From: an uncultured Halomonas sp.
Lineage (GTDB): Bacteria > Pseudomonadota > Gammaproteobacteria > Pseudomonadales > Halomonadaceae
Length of the DNA stretch: 64,000 nt
Assembly (NCBI RefSeq): GCF_947500835.1
Contig: NZ_CANMTQ010000003.1
Coordinates: forward strand, 62,001 to 126,000
Reading direction: 5' to 3'
In this document: positions 27,731-37,050 of the stretch, piece after piece
Position numbering within the stretch: position 1 is the stretch's first letter
Layout of the letters: each line of letters opens with the position of its first letter
The notes under the pieces: generated by a model
Seen by the model: only the letters and a program-made list of their open reading frames with translations
Told to the model about the DNA's origin: nothing
Databases searched by the model: none
Translations under genes and position numbers: made by a program

Positions 27731-28066
27731 AAAACGAGACACGTTACCCTAAGCCCTAAAGCCTCCCTGTCGCTGCGCCTGTTCGCCGGGCTTATCGAAG
27801 AGGGGAGGCTACACAAGGGGTGGACCCGCGACGAGCTCGCCGAGCGGGTTGGCGTCGGCGTGGTCACGATCCGTCAAGTCTCCAAGGGCTCTCCCCGAGT
27901 GGCCATAGGGACGTACTTCGAAGCCGCGACGCTGGTTGGCGTGTCGCTGTTCACCGATGCCCCGGACACACTGAAGCGAGAACAGGCGATCCAGCGAGAG
28001 CGGCTGACGCTACTCCCCAAGCGCGTTCGTCGTCAGCCTCAAGAGCCTATTGATGATGACTTTTAG
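27728..28066 (+). CDS. hipB: HipB-like antitoxin, XRE-family DNA-binding protein
   Basis: A 112-residue protein with a helix-turn-helix, WTRDELAERVGVGVVTIRQV, at about residues 35-54, and a basic tail ending RQPQEPIDDDF. HipB-type antitoxins bind the toxin HipA and repress their own operon. The start codon is inside a palindrome, so bound protein would block both transcription and initiation. Its end overlaps the hipA start. Confidence 0.82.
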   Translation: MKTRHVTLSPKASLSLRLFAGLIEEGRLHKGWTRDELAERVGVGVVTIRQVSKGSPRVAIGTYFEAATLVGVSLFTDAPDTLKREQAIQRERLTLLPKRVRRQPQEPIDDDF

Positions 28067-29309
28067 TCGACGTGCCTACGTCTGGATCTGGCTTCCCGGA
28101 CAGACATACCCCGTGGTCGCCGGTCTCGGCGAGCGCGATGATCAGGACCGCTATCGCTTTGCCTATGGTCGTCGCTACCTCGCGCGCCACGATGCGATCA
28201 GCCTCTTCCCGGATGAGCTTCCCCTCCAGCCCGGAAGCCAGGAACAGGCCAACGGCGCTCTGCCTTCCTGCCTGCGCGACGCCTCTCCCGATGCGTGGGG
28301 GCGTCGCGTCATCATCAACCGGCTGACAGGGCAGAAAGGCGAAGCGGCTGATGGTGTCGACTTCAACGAGCTGGTCTACCTACTGGAATCCGGCTCGGAC
28401 AGAATCGGTGCGTTGGATTTCCAACAGTCGTCCACCGATTACTGGCCGCGAGAGAGCCAGGCCGCAACCCTGGATGAATTGCAGGAAGCCTCAGCGTATG
28501 TGGAGGCAGGAGAACCGCTGCCCCCGGCCCTGGACCAGGCCATTCAGCACGGCAGCAGTATCGGCGGCGCCCGTCCCAAGGCCATACTGGACGACCGGGA
28601 TCGCAAGCTGGTGGCAAAGTTTTCTTCCAACACCGACCTCTACAGCGTGGTGAAGGCAGAGTTCGTCGCCATGCGGCTTGCCAGGCAGGTAGGGCTCGAT
28701 GTCGCTCCCGTCGAGATGACTCGCTCACTGGGCAAGGATGTCCTGTTGGTGGAGCGCTTCGACAGAGAGAGGGCGACTGATGGCTGGAGTAGGCACATTG
28801 TGCTCTCGGCCCTCACTCTACTCGGTCTGGACGAGATGATGGCCCGCTATGCCAGTTATGAGGATCTCGCCCATCGGATCCGAGCCGAGTTCGACCAGCC
28901 AGGGCATACGCTGCGCGAACTGTTCGGCCGTATCGTCTTCAACGTGCTCTGCGGCAATACCGACGACCATGCACGCAACCATGCTGCCTTTTGGGATGGC
29001 GTGAGCTATCGACTGACGCCGGCCTACGACATCTGTCCGCAGTCACGTACCGGTGGCGAAGCCACTCAGGCGATGCTGCTGCATGACCGGGAACGTCGCA
29101 GTCAGCTCGTCCACTGCCTGGCAGCCGCGGAGCGGCTCGGGCTAAGCCATGCTCAGGCCCGTGGGATCATCAATCACCAGATCGCGACCCTCCATGATCA
29201 CTGGGGTGATGTATGCGACGAGGCCGACCTTAGCCCGGTCGACCGCGAACTCCTTTGGGGCAGGCAGTTTCTGAATCCGTTTGCATTGGAGGGCTATACC
29301 AAGGCATGA
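28053..29309 (+). CDS. hipA: HipA-like serine/threonine kinase toxin
   Basis: A 418-residue kinase of the HipA family. It has the glycine-rich loop SSIGGARPKAIL, the ATP-binding segment KLVAKF, the catalytic VLCGNTDDHARNHAAF with Asp and Asn, and the AYDICP activation-loop start. HipA toxins phosphorylate aminoacyl-tRNA synthetases or other targets and cause dormancy. Two ATGs (28053 and 28056) are possible; a TTG at 28050 is less likely. The 14-base overlap with hipB implies coupling. It could work in phage defence beside HamAB; that is inference. Confidence 0.85.
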   Translation: MMTFSRRAYVWIWLPGQTYPVVAGLGERDDQDRYRFAYGRRYLARHDAISLFPDELPLQPGSQEQANGALPSCLRDASPDAWGRRVIINRLTGQKGEAADGVDFNELVYLLESGSDRIGALDFQQSSTDYWPRESQAATLDELQEASAYVEAGEPLPPALDQAIQHGSSIGGARPKAILDDRDRKLVAKFSSNTDLYSVVKAEFVAMRLARQVGLDVAPVEMTRSLGKDVLLVERFDRERATDGWSRHIVLSALTLLGLDEMMARYASYEDLAHRIRAEFDQPGHTLRELFGRIVFNVLCGNTDDHARNHAAFWDGVSYRLTPAYDICPQSRTGGEATQAMLLHDRERRSQLVHCLAAAERLGLSHAQARGIINHQIATLHDHWGDVCDEADLSPVDRELLWGRQFLNPFALEGYTKA

Positions 29310-29382
29310 GGCAGCTCTCTCCTGGCGGCGTGCTCTTGGCCAGAGCACGGGCGTCATTATCAAAAAGCGGCTGCATGGCGTA

Positions 29383-29970
29383 TTAGAAGTCGGCTACACG
29401 GTCATCTGGAATGTCAGGCTGGCTGGCCTTCAAAGCGGCGTAGAGGGCCGTCTTGCCGATCTTGAGCCGAGCTGCCGCTTCTCGCACGTTCAGACCCTTT
29501 GCCATGTACTGCTGGGCCCGAAGGAGTTTCTCTTCGGTAACGACGGGCTTACGCCCACCTTTACGTCCTCGCGCGGCAGCAGCAGCCAGCCCGGCTCGCG
29601 TGCGATCGCGGATGAGATCGCGCTCGAACTGACTCAGCGCACCGAATATATGGAAGACCAGCCGCCCACCCGGTGTCGTGGTGTCGATGTTTTCGGTGAG
29701 CGAGCGGAATCCGACGCCACGAGCTTCGAGTGCGGTTACCACCTCGATCAGATGCGGCAGAGAACGCCCCAGTCGATCCAGCCGCCATACAATCAGAACA
29801 TCTCCGTCCCGCAGGTAGGTCGTGGCATCCGTCAGACCGGGGCGCTCGGCCTTGGCTCCTGAAATAGTATCTCTGAATATTCGTTCGCAACCCGCTTTGC
29901 CAAGCGCATCGGTCTGCAGTGTGGTGTCCTGCTCAGACGTTGATACTCGCGCGTACCCGATCATTGCCAT
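29383..29970 (-). CDS. serine resolvase/invertase
   Basis: A 195-residue serine recombinase, MAMIGYARVSTSEQDTTLQT with nucleophile Ser10. VWRLDRLGRSLPHLIEVV, FGALSQFERDLIRDRTRAGL and a C-terminal helix-turn-helix (NVREAAARLKIGKTALYAAL) follow. It differs from the resolvases at 5578 and 22297. The stop is 71 bases past the convergent hipA end. No transposase is near, so it is either a remnant of a Tn3-type element or an island-borne recombinase that marks the right edge of the defence island. Confidence 0.9.
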   Translation of the reverse strand: MAMIGYARVSTSEQDTTLQTDALGKAGCERIFRDTISGAKAERPGLTDATTYLRDGDVLIVWRLDRLGRSLPHLIEVVTALEARGVGFRSLTENIDTTTPGGRLVFHIFGALSQFERDLIRDRTRAGLAAAAARGRKGGRKPVVTEEKLLRAQQYMAKGLNVREAAARLKIGKTALYAALKASQPDIPDDRVADF

Positions 29971-29982
29971 TTTCGAGCCTTT

Positions 29983-30086
29983 TTGTCCGCTTTTGCGTCC
30001 GCATATCTTATTGTCCGAATTCTCGTTAATAATACATGTTAGCGGACAATGTCCGTAATGACCGGCTAATGATCATTTGCCGGACG
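29983..30086 (-). other. res-like site of the 29383-29970 resolvase
   Basis: Repeated TGTCCG/CGGACA half-sites lie just upstream of the resolvase start: TGTCCGCTTTTGCGTCCG around 29983, TTGTCCG...CGGACAA spanning 30011-30049 and TGTCCG...CGGAC spanning 30050-30085. This three-part arrangement fits a res site. The half-site sequence differs from that at 22160-22288, so the two resolvases probably do not share targets. Confidence 0.6.
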
Positions 30087-30638
30087 AAAATTCGTCATGC
30101 ATAGAAGCGCTTAAAATTACAAACGTCGTGTATAGAGTTGCTGACATGGTCAGCTTATAAGACTACGGTGCACTGGGTGATCCGCCAGGTGAATTGATAA
30201 AGCCATCTCCTGAAAACGACAATATGTATCGAATTGAGTGTACTGGACCTGCAACAGATCGTGGCTACCAATGTCGATTTTAGAAAACGGACACATGAAA
30301 TTCAAGGAGTCCGCCACGCTAAGCATTCAAGCTATTATTTAACGATTTTGGCCGGCATTTTTTAGTTCTTCGATGAGGGTTCACTCAATTCGAGCGGCAC
30401 CAAGCTTTACGGTAGAGTACGCCAAACAGAAAGATAATTATCATCGTTTTAATTCTTTGCGAAGTTCGAAGCGGAACTGATCGACCTTTGGACGCGTGAG
30501 AGATTGCACATATATGTTGACGGACATGGGTATTCGTCTAGGGTTAGTGCTGACATTATTCAATGTAGTTGTTTGATCCCTTTTCGGCTGTAATTATGAT
30601 GCTTCCCATAATAAATAACTACTACATTACGATAAAAT
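30087..30638. other. AT-rich intergenic region without supported gene
   Basis: About 550 bases lie between the resolvase res-like site and the next gene. I see no frame with a ribosome binding site and protein-like content, no terminal inverted repeat of a transposon, and no strong hairpin. It is the boundary between the defence island and the lipid A region. Confidence 0.4.
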
Positions 30639-30920
30639 TTAGGCTAAAAGATAGAGCATTGCAATCGTACCCAATGCCGCCATGGCCAATACCAGCAAGT
30701 CGTCCGCTAGCTGGGCGGCGTAAGAAAATGTAGCAAGCTGAATGGAGCCAAGACTGGCAAGCATGGCAAAAATCAGTAATTCACCTTGGATGGTGTCATT
30801 CATGAATATTGAGCTGCATAACAACACCAGTATCGCGATAGAAAGAAAGTACGGTTTCATCAAGGATTGAAACATTCCTTGATTGGCTGGCGAGTAGATA
30901 GGTTGAGCAAGCATCGTCAT
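30639..30920 (-). CDS. small three-helix membrane protein, hypothetical
   Basis: A 93-residue, very hydrophobic protein with three probable membrane segments (about residues 24-40, 47-66 and 73-92). AAGGA lies about 9 bases before the ATG at 30920; a second ATG at 30914 is possible. A PmrA-like box lies about 55-70 bases upstream, which supports a real promoter. The location downstream of eptA suggests a role in envelope modification or stress; I know no family. Confidence 0.6.
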   Translation of the reverse strand: MTMLAQPIYSPANQGMFQSLMKPYFLSIAILVLLCSSIFMNDTIQGELLIFAMLASLGSIQLATFSYAAQLADDLLVLAMAALGTIAMLYLLA

Positions 30921-30973
30921 ACGTCTGTTCCTTACCCGAAAGAGTAGGTGTCTTGTTAGGCTAGACGGCTTTG

Positions 30974-30989
30974 CTTAAAGAAATCTTAC
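30974..30989 (-). promoter_or_regulatory. PmrA/QseB-like direct repeat
   Basis: CTTAA-N6-CTTAC with an 11-base period lies between eptA and the small membrane-protein gene. The repeat and spacing match the known PmrA box style CTTAA-N6-CTTAA. Proposed by pattern only. Confidence 0.5.
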
Positions 30990-31004
30990 GATTTGCCCCT
31001 TCCT

Positions 31005-32684
31005 TCACTGCTTCCCCGATAAGATCACCGGTGCTCGACACGACCGGCCGATATCCAGCGCCGGGCGATAAATCTCCGTCGTCACATCCATGACGCCTAA
31101 GGCGGTATGGAATAAGTTGGCCTGAGAGTGAGGCTGATCGGCTGCTGCCTTAAGGCAGTCGGAGTCGATGCCGGTGCGTTTGCGCATGGCGTCGGAGAGC
31201 CACCAGATCATGGGCACCTTAGTCTGCTCGTCTGGGGCGATGATGTAGGGCAAGCCATGCAGATACACCCCGTTTTCTCCCAGCGACTCACCGTGATCGG
31301 AGAGATAGATCATCGACGCAGTGAAGCGCTGCTGCTGGCCGAGAAAGTCAATCATATTGCTGAGCACCCGGTCGTTGTAGAGGATGGCGTTGTCGTAGCT
31401 GTTGATGATTGCCTGCTGGGCGCATTGGCTTAAATCCGCGTTGTCGCAGGTGGGCGTAAAGTGCCGGAATGCGTCGGGGGAGCGCTGATAATAGCTGGGG
31501 CCGTGATTACCCAGCTCATGTAGCACAATCACCGTGTCGCCTGTGCTTTGCTCGATGCGTCGTTTCAATTCTTCCGTCAAGGCCTCATCGAAGCAGCGTC
31601 CGTTTCGACATAATCCAGGATAATCCTTGGCGGAAATTGAGGCATTGGCGACGCCGTCACAGACGCCCTTGCATCCCGATTGGTTGTCCAGCCAGGTCAC
31701 GTCGATGCCGGCATGCTTCAACACGTCGAGCAGGGACTCGTGCCGTGCGATGTAGGACTTGTCGTAATCCTCATGTCCCAGTGGCGAGAACATGCAGGGC
31801 ACCGAGACGGCGGTGCTGGTGCCGCAGGAGGCAACGTCGGAATAGTTGATCACGTCGCGCTGGGCAAGTTCCGGTGTAGTCTGACGTGAATACCCATTCA
31901 GCCCCCAGTTGGCCGCACGCACGGTCTCGCCGACCACGATGACCAGCAAGGCGGGCTTCTGGTTTGGATGTTCGGTGATCGAAGCGTCGTTTTCGAGGGG
32001 CAGCCGCTCTTGCGGCGCTACCTGATCGTTGGTGGCGAGTACGCGCTCCATCGATACGATGTAGTTGCCTGGCGTCACCAAGTAGCGCAGTTCGGGTTGA
32101 TTACGCATCAGCGGCGAAAGGTGTTGGTAGGTCAAGAGTATCGACACGACCAGGACGACGGCGCTGAGCGATAGATAGCCCGTACGGCGCAGCAGCGCGC
32201 GCCGCCAGGAAACTACCGGAATGTGAATCCGGGACAGCAACAGGATGGGCAGTACCGCGAAAAGCGTCATGTGCAGGAGGAAGCCACCGGTCAACAGCTC
32301 GCCGGCTTCCTGGGTATCCGTCTGCAATACATTGGTGATCATGGTGCTGTCGAAGTAGGTGCCGTAGCTATTAGTGAAATAGCTCACCGCGGCAGCTATC
32401 AGGATCAGTAAAGCCAGTAGTGGCTTTACCGTCCAGCGGCTCACGAACAGCAGGAAAACCACGTACTGCAGACTGGTCAGAACCACCGCGTAACCCGTTG
32501 CGAGTACCCAAGTACTGGGCGTCGTCGGATCGTGCCCGGCGAGCGCACGCCGCCAGAAGGCAAGGTTGTACAGCAGGGTAAAAGCGAGCGTCGTCACCAG
32601 AGTGAGGCGCTCCGGCCCCATGCATGGCCGGTAATACCCTACATGGGCAAGTGTGCCCTTGAGTCGGGAAAACAGGGGCATCAT
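31005..32684 (-). CDS. eptA: lipid A phosphoethanolamine transferase EptA
   Basis: A 559-residue inner-membrane enzyme with about five N-terminal membrane segments (residues 30-180) and a periplasmic sulfatase-like domain. Marks are VVGETVRAANWGLNGY (Glu253), the nucleophile in CGTSTAVSVPCMFS (Thr289), WLDNQSGCKGVC, LHELGNHGPSYY and YLSDHGESLGENG. It adds phosphoethanolamine to lipid A, lowering negative charge and giving polymyxin resistance. It overlaps the PAP2 gene by 4 bases; two PmrA-like boxes lie upstream of that operon. The gene is intact and of typical length. Confidence 0.95.
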   Translation of the reverse strand: MMPLFSRLKGTLAHVGYYRPCMGPERLTLVTTLAFTLLYNLAFWRRALAGHDPTTPSTWVLATGYAVVLTSLQYVVFLLFVSRWTVKPLLALLILIAAAVSYFTNSYGTYFDSTMITNVLQTDTQEAGELLTGGFLLHMTLFAVLPILLLSRIHIPVVSWRRALLRRTGYLSLSAVVLVVSILLTYQHLSPLMRNQPELRYLVTPGNYIVSMERVLATNDQVAPQERLPLENDASITEHPNQKPALLVIVVGETVRAANWGLNGYSRQTTPELAQRDVINYSDVASCGTSTAVSVPCMFSPLGHEDYDKSYIARHESLLDVLKHAGIDVTWLDNQSGCKGVCDGVANASISAKDYPGLCRNGRCFDEALTEELKRRIEQSTGDTVIVLHELGNHGPSYYQRSPDAFRHFTPTCDNADLSQCAQQAIINSYDNAILYNDRVLSNMIDFLGQQQRFTASMIYLSDHGESLGENGVYLHGLPYIIAPDEQTKVPMIWWLSDAMRKRTGIDSDCLKAAADQPHSQANLFHTALGVMDVTTEIYRPALDIGRSCRAPVILSGKQ

Positions 32685-33433
32685 AGGGAATTTCTCGCGG
32701 TGGGGCCTGACTCAGCAGGGGAATGAGATCGAGTCCTGGTGTGGCTTGGCGGTCGCAACAGGAGATGGGCCAGCAACAGGCTGATCGTCCAGCAGATCAT
32801 CAACGTCCACAGGTCATGAGAAAGAAAATGCGCGCCACGCAGTTGCTGTGCGAATCCGAAGAAAAGCCCCATCGACAACCCGACCGACAAGCCAAGCCAG
32901 CGCCATCGGGGGAGCGTTGCGGCAAAGAAGAAATACAGGGCGAGCCAAGCGTAACCGGCGCTAGCATGGCCGGCCGGGAAGCAGGCAGTATCGGGTAAAT
33001 TTGCAGGGCGGCTCTCGAACAAACCGATGAAGGGTAAGTCGCCGCCGTAACGCGCGAGATCCCAGGGGCAGTCCATGCTCACCAGCTGCTTGAGTGCCGA
33101 GATACTCAACGTCGAGAGCAGTACGCTGAGTACCAGATAAGCCAATGGACGACGCCATATGCGTAGCGAGGGCAATACCGTGCTGATGATGAGTCCTGCG
33201 ATCGTAATGGCTCCCATCGTCTGACTCACGACACGGCCACCGTCATGCAGGAGCTCCTCGGTGATAAGTTGATGTTTCAGCGCCCATTCGTTGCCTTCCA
33301 ATCGGTAAAGCCAATCCGCAATAGCGAAATCAACGCCACAGTATTGAAAGCGAAATACCAGCATCAAAAAACCGATCCAAGCCAGAATTAGCGGCTGATA
33401 GAATCGTTTACTACTCAATTTATGGTCACTCAT
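32681..33433 (-). CDS. PAP2-family membrane phosphatase
   Basis: A 250-residue protein with five or six membrane segments and a PAP2 active site: KQLVSMDCPWDL, PAGHASAGYAW and RGAHFLSHDLW. Such enzymes dephosphorylate undecaprenyl pyrophosphate, phosphatidylglycerophosphate or lipid A. The first gene of the operon with eptA, it probably processes a lipid phosphate by-product or lipid A itself. Two boxes upstream (33514, 33591) suggest PmrA-type control. Confidence 0.88.
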   Translation of the reverse strand: MSDHKLSSKRFYQPLILAWIGFLMLVFRFQYCGVDFAIADWLYRLEGNEWALKHQLITEELLHDGGRVVSQTMGAITIAGLIISTVLPSLRIWRRPLAYLVLSVLLSTLSISALKQLVSMDCPWDLARYGGDLPFIGLFESRPANLPDTACFPAGHASAGYAWLALYFFFAATLPRWRWLGLSVGLSMGLFFGFAQQLRGAHFLSHDLWTLMICWTISLLLAHLLLRPPSHTRTRSHSPAESGPTARNSL

Positions 33434-33513
33434 TATCCATTAATGTTCAGTGAGTATAGGCATGAAGAAAAGGCAATTTAATTGCAGATAGCGAAGTATT
33501 TTGATGAGCAATT

Positions 33514-33529
33514 CTTAACGAATACTTAA
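33514..33529 (+). promoter_or_regulatory. PmrA/QseB-like box 1 of the divergent PAP2-eptA / phosphoesterase region
   Basis: CTTAA-CGAATA-CTTAA, a perfect direct repeat with an 11-base period, in the 240-base divergent promoter region. It fits the published PmrA consensus. Confidence 0.7.
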
Positions 33530-33590
33530 GCTGGGGAGGATATCTAAAAGAAAAACGTGAATACGATTTAAATTGGTTTTCCGAATTCCT

Positions 33591-33606
33591 TTTAAGGGTA
33601 ACTTAA
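33591..33606 (+). promoter_or_regulatory. PmrA/QseB-like box 2
   Basis: TTTAA-GGGTAA-CTTAA with an 11-base period, 67 bases before the phosphoesterase start. With box 1, each divergent operon has its own candidate site. Confidence 0.65.
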
Positions 33607-33672
33607 GCAATTAAAGGGATAGTGAAATACCATTCGCTTCTTATTCATGCCCGCATATAGGGAGGGTAGAGT

Positions 33673-34752
33673 GTGACCAAGTGCTCAAGTAGGCGTTTCA
33701 AGGTCATCGGCGGGGTGACGGCTGTTCTGATCTTGACGGGACTCATCACGATCCAGGCCACCCACGGCCAGATATTTTCCATGGCGACGTCGTGGCTGGC
33801 TGTCGAATCACACCAGATCGGGAGAGTCTTTGCCGATTCCGGTGAGCAGACCAGTGTGGTAAGAGACAAAAAAGCCCGGAAAGATGCCGTGCTGCTGGCT
33901 GCGGGTGATATCGCCCGCTGTCAGCCGCATGAGGGCTTCGATAAAACCTTGCGGAATCTCGAATATACGTTTGGAGATGCCGCTCCTAAACCCTTGAAGG
34001 ATGCGGGCGCCCGACAGACGGCAAAACTCGTCGATGACTATCCAGGCGTACCGGTCTTGGCTCTGGGTGACCTTGCTTATCCTGACGGCGCACCCGTCGA
34101 TCTCAACCTCTGTTACGACACCTACTGGGGACACTTCAAGGAGCGCACCTATCCCGCTCCCGGCAATCACGAATATCACTCCCTTAATGCCTACGCCTAT
34201 TATGACTACTGGGATGATAGGGCGGGGCCGGATCGACGCGGCTACTACGCGATGCGCATGAATGATTGGCTCGTGCTATCCCTCAATAGCGAGGTACCGG
34301 CCGATAAGGGGTCTGCTCAGGCAATTTGGCTTGAAGATCAACTGGCAAGTTCGGACTCCTCTTGTGTACTCGCTTTCTTCCACAAACCTGCCTTTTCGAC
34401 CAAAAAACGCGATGACAGCGAAGACGCTCGTCGGCTGTTCGATCTTCTCTATCGCAATGGCGCAACGCTGGCCCTGAACGGCCACAATCATTTTTATGAA
34501 CGAACGCGGCCCCTCGACGGCCAGGGACGAGTCGATCCTAAAAACGGCATCGTTACCTTCGTGGTCGGCACTGGCGGCACGTATACTGACGATTCAAGAG
34601 AACCAGAGGCGTTTTCTGAACGTCTGATCGGTAATACCTACGGTATGCTGAAGCTCACACTGTCCAAAGATGGATACAACTGGCAGTTCCTGTCGGCGGA
34701 AACAGGTGAGGCGCTCGATAAAGGCGCAGGGTCGTGTAATTCACGTTTCTAG
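33673..34752 (+). CDS. exported metallophosphoesterase (copy 1)
   Basis: A 359-residue calcineurin-like phosphoesterase with an N-terminal membrane anchor or signal (residues 10-30). Metal-binding motifs in order are AAGDIARC, LALGDLAYPDG, PGNHEYH, FFHKPAF and LNGHNHFYERTRP (GHxH). It resembles purple acid phosphatase-like enzymes and should act in the periplasm. The GTG start follows GGGAGGGT. It is divergent from the PAP2-eptA operon and shares its PmrA-like boxes. A clear paralogue lies at 47827-48906. The substrate is unknown. Confidence 0.85.
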   Translation: MTKCSSRRFKVIGGVTAVLILTGLITIQATHGQIFSMATSWLAVESHQIGRVFADSGEQTSVVRDKKARKDAVLLAAGDIARCQPHEGFDKTLRNLEYTFGDAAPKPLKDAGARQTAKLVDDYPGVPVLALGDLAYPDGAPVDLNLCYDTYWGHFKERTYPAPGNHEYHSLNAYAYYDYWDDRAGPDRRGYYAMRMNDWLVLSLNSEVPADKGSAQAIWLEDQLASSDSSCVLAFFHKPAFSTKKRDDSEDARRLFDLLYRNGATLALNGHNHFYERTRPLDGQGRVDPKNGIVTFVVGTGGTYTDDSREPEAFSERLIGNTYGMLKLTLSKDGYNWQFLSAETGEALDKGAGSCNSRF

Positions 34753-35031
34753 AGTAAGTATCGGCGACCTGAAAAGCGCCTCGCCATGCACCGCTTCGAT
34801 GTAGTGTATTGCGATGCAGGCGTGTTCATTGCTACCAGGGAAGATCATCTGCCGTCTGGGACGTGGCGGTACTCAATCCCGACGTATAGCCATGGCGCTA
34901 AGATTGGGACATGGCTTCTGAATAAAAAGTGGGTGTTAGAAGTATAACGGTTGCAGCAAAAGAACTGTCTCGAACGAAGTCAGTCATTGTAAGCAAGGTT
35001 TTGGTAAGCGGGTGGTCCTGCCCCTCTGGTA
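34753..35031. other. intergenic region between convergent genes
   Basis: About 280 bases lie between the convergent phosphoesterase and histidine kinase genes. I see no gene and no clear hairpin terminator. Confidence 0.35.
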
Positions 35032-36372
35032 TTACGGAACGCCGTCTTCGGGGGAAATGCCCTCCTGAAACTGTACCGTGAACAAGGCACCAGAACCATA
35101 CGAGCTTTTGACCGAAACGCTGCCCTGGTGCGCATCGGCCAAACGACGGACGATACCGAGTCCGAGACCGGCTCCGTTGTGCTTGCGGCGATCCTTTCGC
35201 CAGAACTGCTCGAAGATTTTCTGGGCATCCGCATCAGAGATCCCCGGGCCATGATCCCGTACGCCAATTTTTGGGCCTGGACCTGCGAATACTTCGATAG
35301 AGGTTTCACCTGGCGCATGCAAAAATGCATTGTCTATGAGATTACGATATATCCGATAGATCGCCTCAGCGTGACCGCGGGCTATGGCTGGCCCATGATC
35401 TTCAAAACGAAGTTCGCGATTGGCGGCATACGCCTTCGGAGTCAGGTCTGAAACTACATTCCGGCCAATATCGGCTAAATCGACAATGGTACCAGTGTCA
35501 AAAGCCATGGCGTCGGCTCGGGTCAGATCGAGCATTTGGTCAACCATACGGCTTATCTGAGAAACATCCAACTGAAGCTCGTTGCGCTGATGACTTTCTG
35601 GCAACCGTTCTAGCGAGAGCTGGAGGATGGAAAGCGGAGTCCGCAGCTCGTGCGCTGCATTCGAGGTGAAAGATTTCAGCGAGACCATTGCTTCTTCTAG
35701 ACGCTGAAGTGCTCTATTGACTGTGTGAACGAGCGCCTTGACCTCTCGTGGTGCAAATGGTTCTGTCAGTCGCATTGTCATTTTTTCTGGGTCGAGAACT
35801 TCAATTTCTTTTTCTGCCTGATGAAGTGGCTGGAGAACCCGGCGTACTGCCAAAACGTTGAAAGTAAGCATGAGCCCCAAGAGCGGAATGAGAGGCATAG
35901 CAACATGCGCCAGAATTTCGTTTAAGATCACGGGAATGAATGGGCGTAGGCTGTCAGCCTCCATCTCCATCCAAAGCCATTGCGGTTGATCGCTACGCTC
36001 CACACGCCGCACACCAATAATCCGCACTCCATGCTCAAGGCGTTCGCGGCGGGTCCAGTCCATGAGCGAACCTCTACCATCTTGGCCAACGAGGTTTGGG
36101 CTAGTTGGGTCAATGTATCGTGCCGACCAACGTTGGGCTCCTGGCGGTCCCACTAAATTGTCTGGTGTCAGAACAGTCGAACTCTCGAGCCTGCTCGCCT
36201 CCATGGTCAGAAGTTGTTCCCCCAGTGCTTCGGGCTGGGAAACATAGGTCCAGACAACAAGCCCAATGTTAAAAATTGCGAAGATGAACGTAAAAACAAC
36301 GAGACGCAGTGTGAGTTGCTGCATCAAGGTGGGCCCTGCAGTGTCACGTTTCATTGCCAGGAACCCTGCCAT
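35032..36372 (-). CDS. sensor histidine kinase (two-component system 1)
   Basis: A 446-residue kinase with two membrane segments (about 22-44 and 155-180) around a periplasmic sensor of about 110 residues. A HAMP domain, the H-box AAHELRTPLSIL, N-box NLIDNAFLHAPG and G-boxes DHGPGISD and GAGLGLGIV follow. It begins 3 bases after the regulator stop (TAG GCA ATG) with GAGG as RBS. The sensor is not acidic enough to call it PmrB. It acts with the regulator at 36376. Confidence 0.9.
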   Translation of the reverse strand: MAGFLAMKRDTAGPTLMQQLTLRLVVFTFIFAIFNIGLVVWTYVSQPEALGEQLLTMEASRLESSTVLTPDNLVGPPGAQRWSARYIDPTSPNLVGQDGRGSLMDWTRRERLEHGVRIIGVRRVERSDQPQWLWMEMEADSLRPFIPVILNEILAHVAMPLIPLLGLMLTFNVLAVRRVLQPLHQAEKEIEVLDPEKMTMRLTEPFAPREVKALVHTVNRALQRLEEAMVSLKSFTSNAAHELRTPLSILQLSLERLPESHQRNELQLDVSQISRMVDQMLDLTRADAMAFDTGTIVDLADIGRNVVSDLTPKAYAANRELRFEDHGPAIARGHAEAIYRIYRNLIDNAFLHAPGETSIEVFAGPGPKIGVRDHGPGISDADAQKIFEQFWRKDRRKHNGAGLGLGIVRRLADAHQGSVSVKSSYGSGALFTVQFQEGISPEDGVP

Positions 36373-36375
36373 TGC

Positions 36376-37050
36376 CTACCTCGGTTCGAATAACGCGTAG
36401 CCGATCCCATGAATCGTGCGAATTTGTACATTCGCTGCAGCTATCTTTAAACGCTTGCGCAATCGTGAGACCGAGGCCTCGAGAGCGTTGGGTGTCACTT
36501 CATCTTCCATGGAATAGAGTGCATTCTCAAGCATGGATCTTGGTACGACGTGTCCCACGTGGCGCAGCAGGTGCTCCAGCAAATCGATCTCACGTGGCGT
36601 CGCATCCACCGGGTAATCTGAAACTAGGAGCGTTCTTTCCGCAGAGTCGAACAGTACGTTGCCAGCGCAAAGGATTGTGCCCAATGATGCGCCCGGACGA
36701 CGCAATAACGCACGGCAGCGCGACACGAGCTCGGGAAGTTGAAACGGCTTGCACAGGTAGTCATCTGCCCCGGCGTCGAGGCCCGCGACGCGATCATCGA
36801 GTTCTCCGCGCGCCGTAATAATGAGAATTGGCGTCATGTCTTTACGACGACGCATCGCGTAAATAAGGCTTAGTCCGTTCCCGTCGGGGAGGCCAAGATC
36901 CAGAAGTAGGAGGTCATACTGAACCAGTTGCTGCAGGAGCTCGACTTTCTTGAGATTGTCGCACCAATCGACAGCAAATCCTTGGACTTGAAGGCCATCC
37001 CGGATGAGAGTGGCAAGCCGTGCGTTATCTTCTATTAGCAGGAGGCGCAC
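36376..37050 (-). CDS. OmpR/PmrA-family response regulator (system 1)
   Basis: A 224-residue regulator. The receiver domain has acidic pocket EDN and phospho-acceptor in LLLLDLGLPDGNG. A winged-helix output domain ends RTIHGIGYALFEPR. It overlaps the cytochrome b gene by 26 bases and sits in a PepSY-cytochrome b-regulator-kinase operon. A direct repeat CCTGACA (37983-38000, 11-base period) before the operon could be its own binding site. Confidence 0.9.
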   Translation of the reverse strand: MRLLLIEDNARLATLIRDGLQVQGFAVDWCDNLKKVELLQQLVQYDLLLLDLGLPDGNGLSLIYAMRRRKDMTPILIITARGELDDRVAGLDAGADDYLCKPFQLPELVSRCRALLRRPGASLGTILCAGNVLFDSAERTLLVSDYPVDATPREIDLLEHLLRHVGHVVPRSMLENALYSMEDEVTPNALEASVSRLRKRLKIAAANVQIRTIHGIGYALFEPR

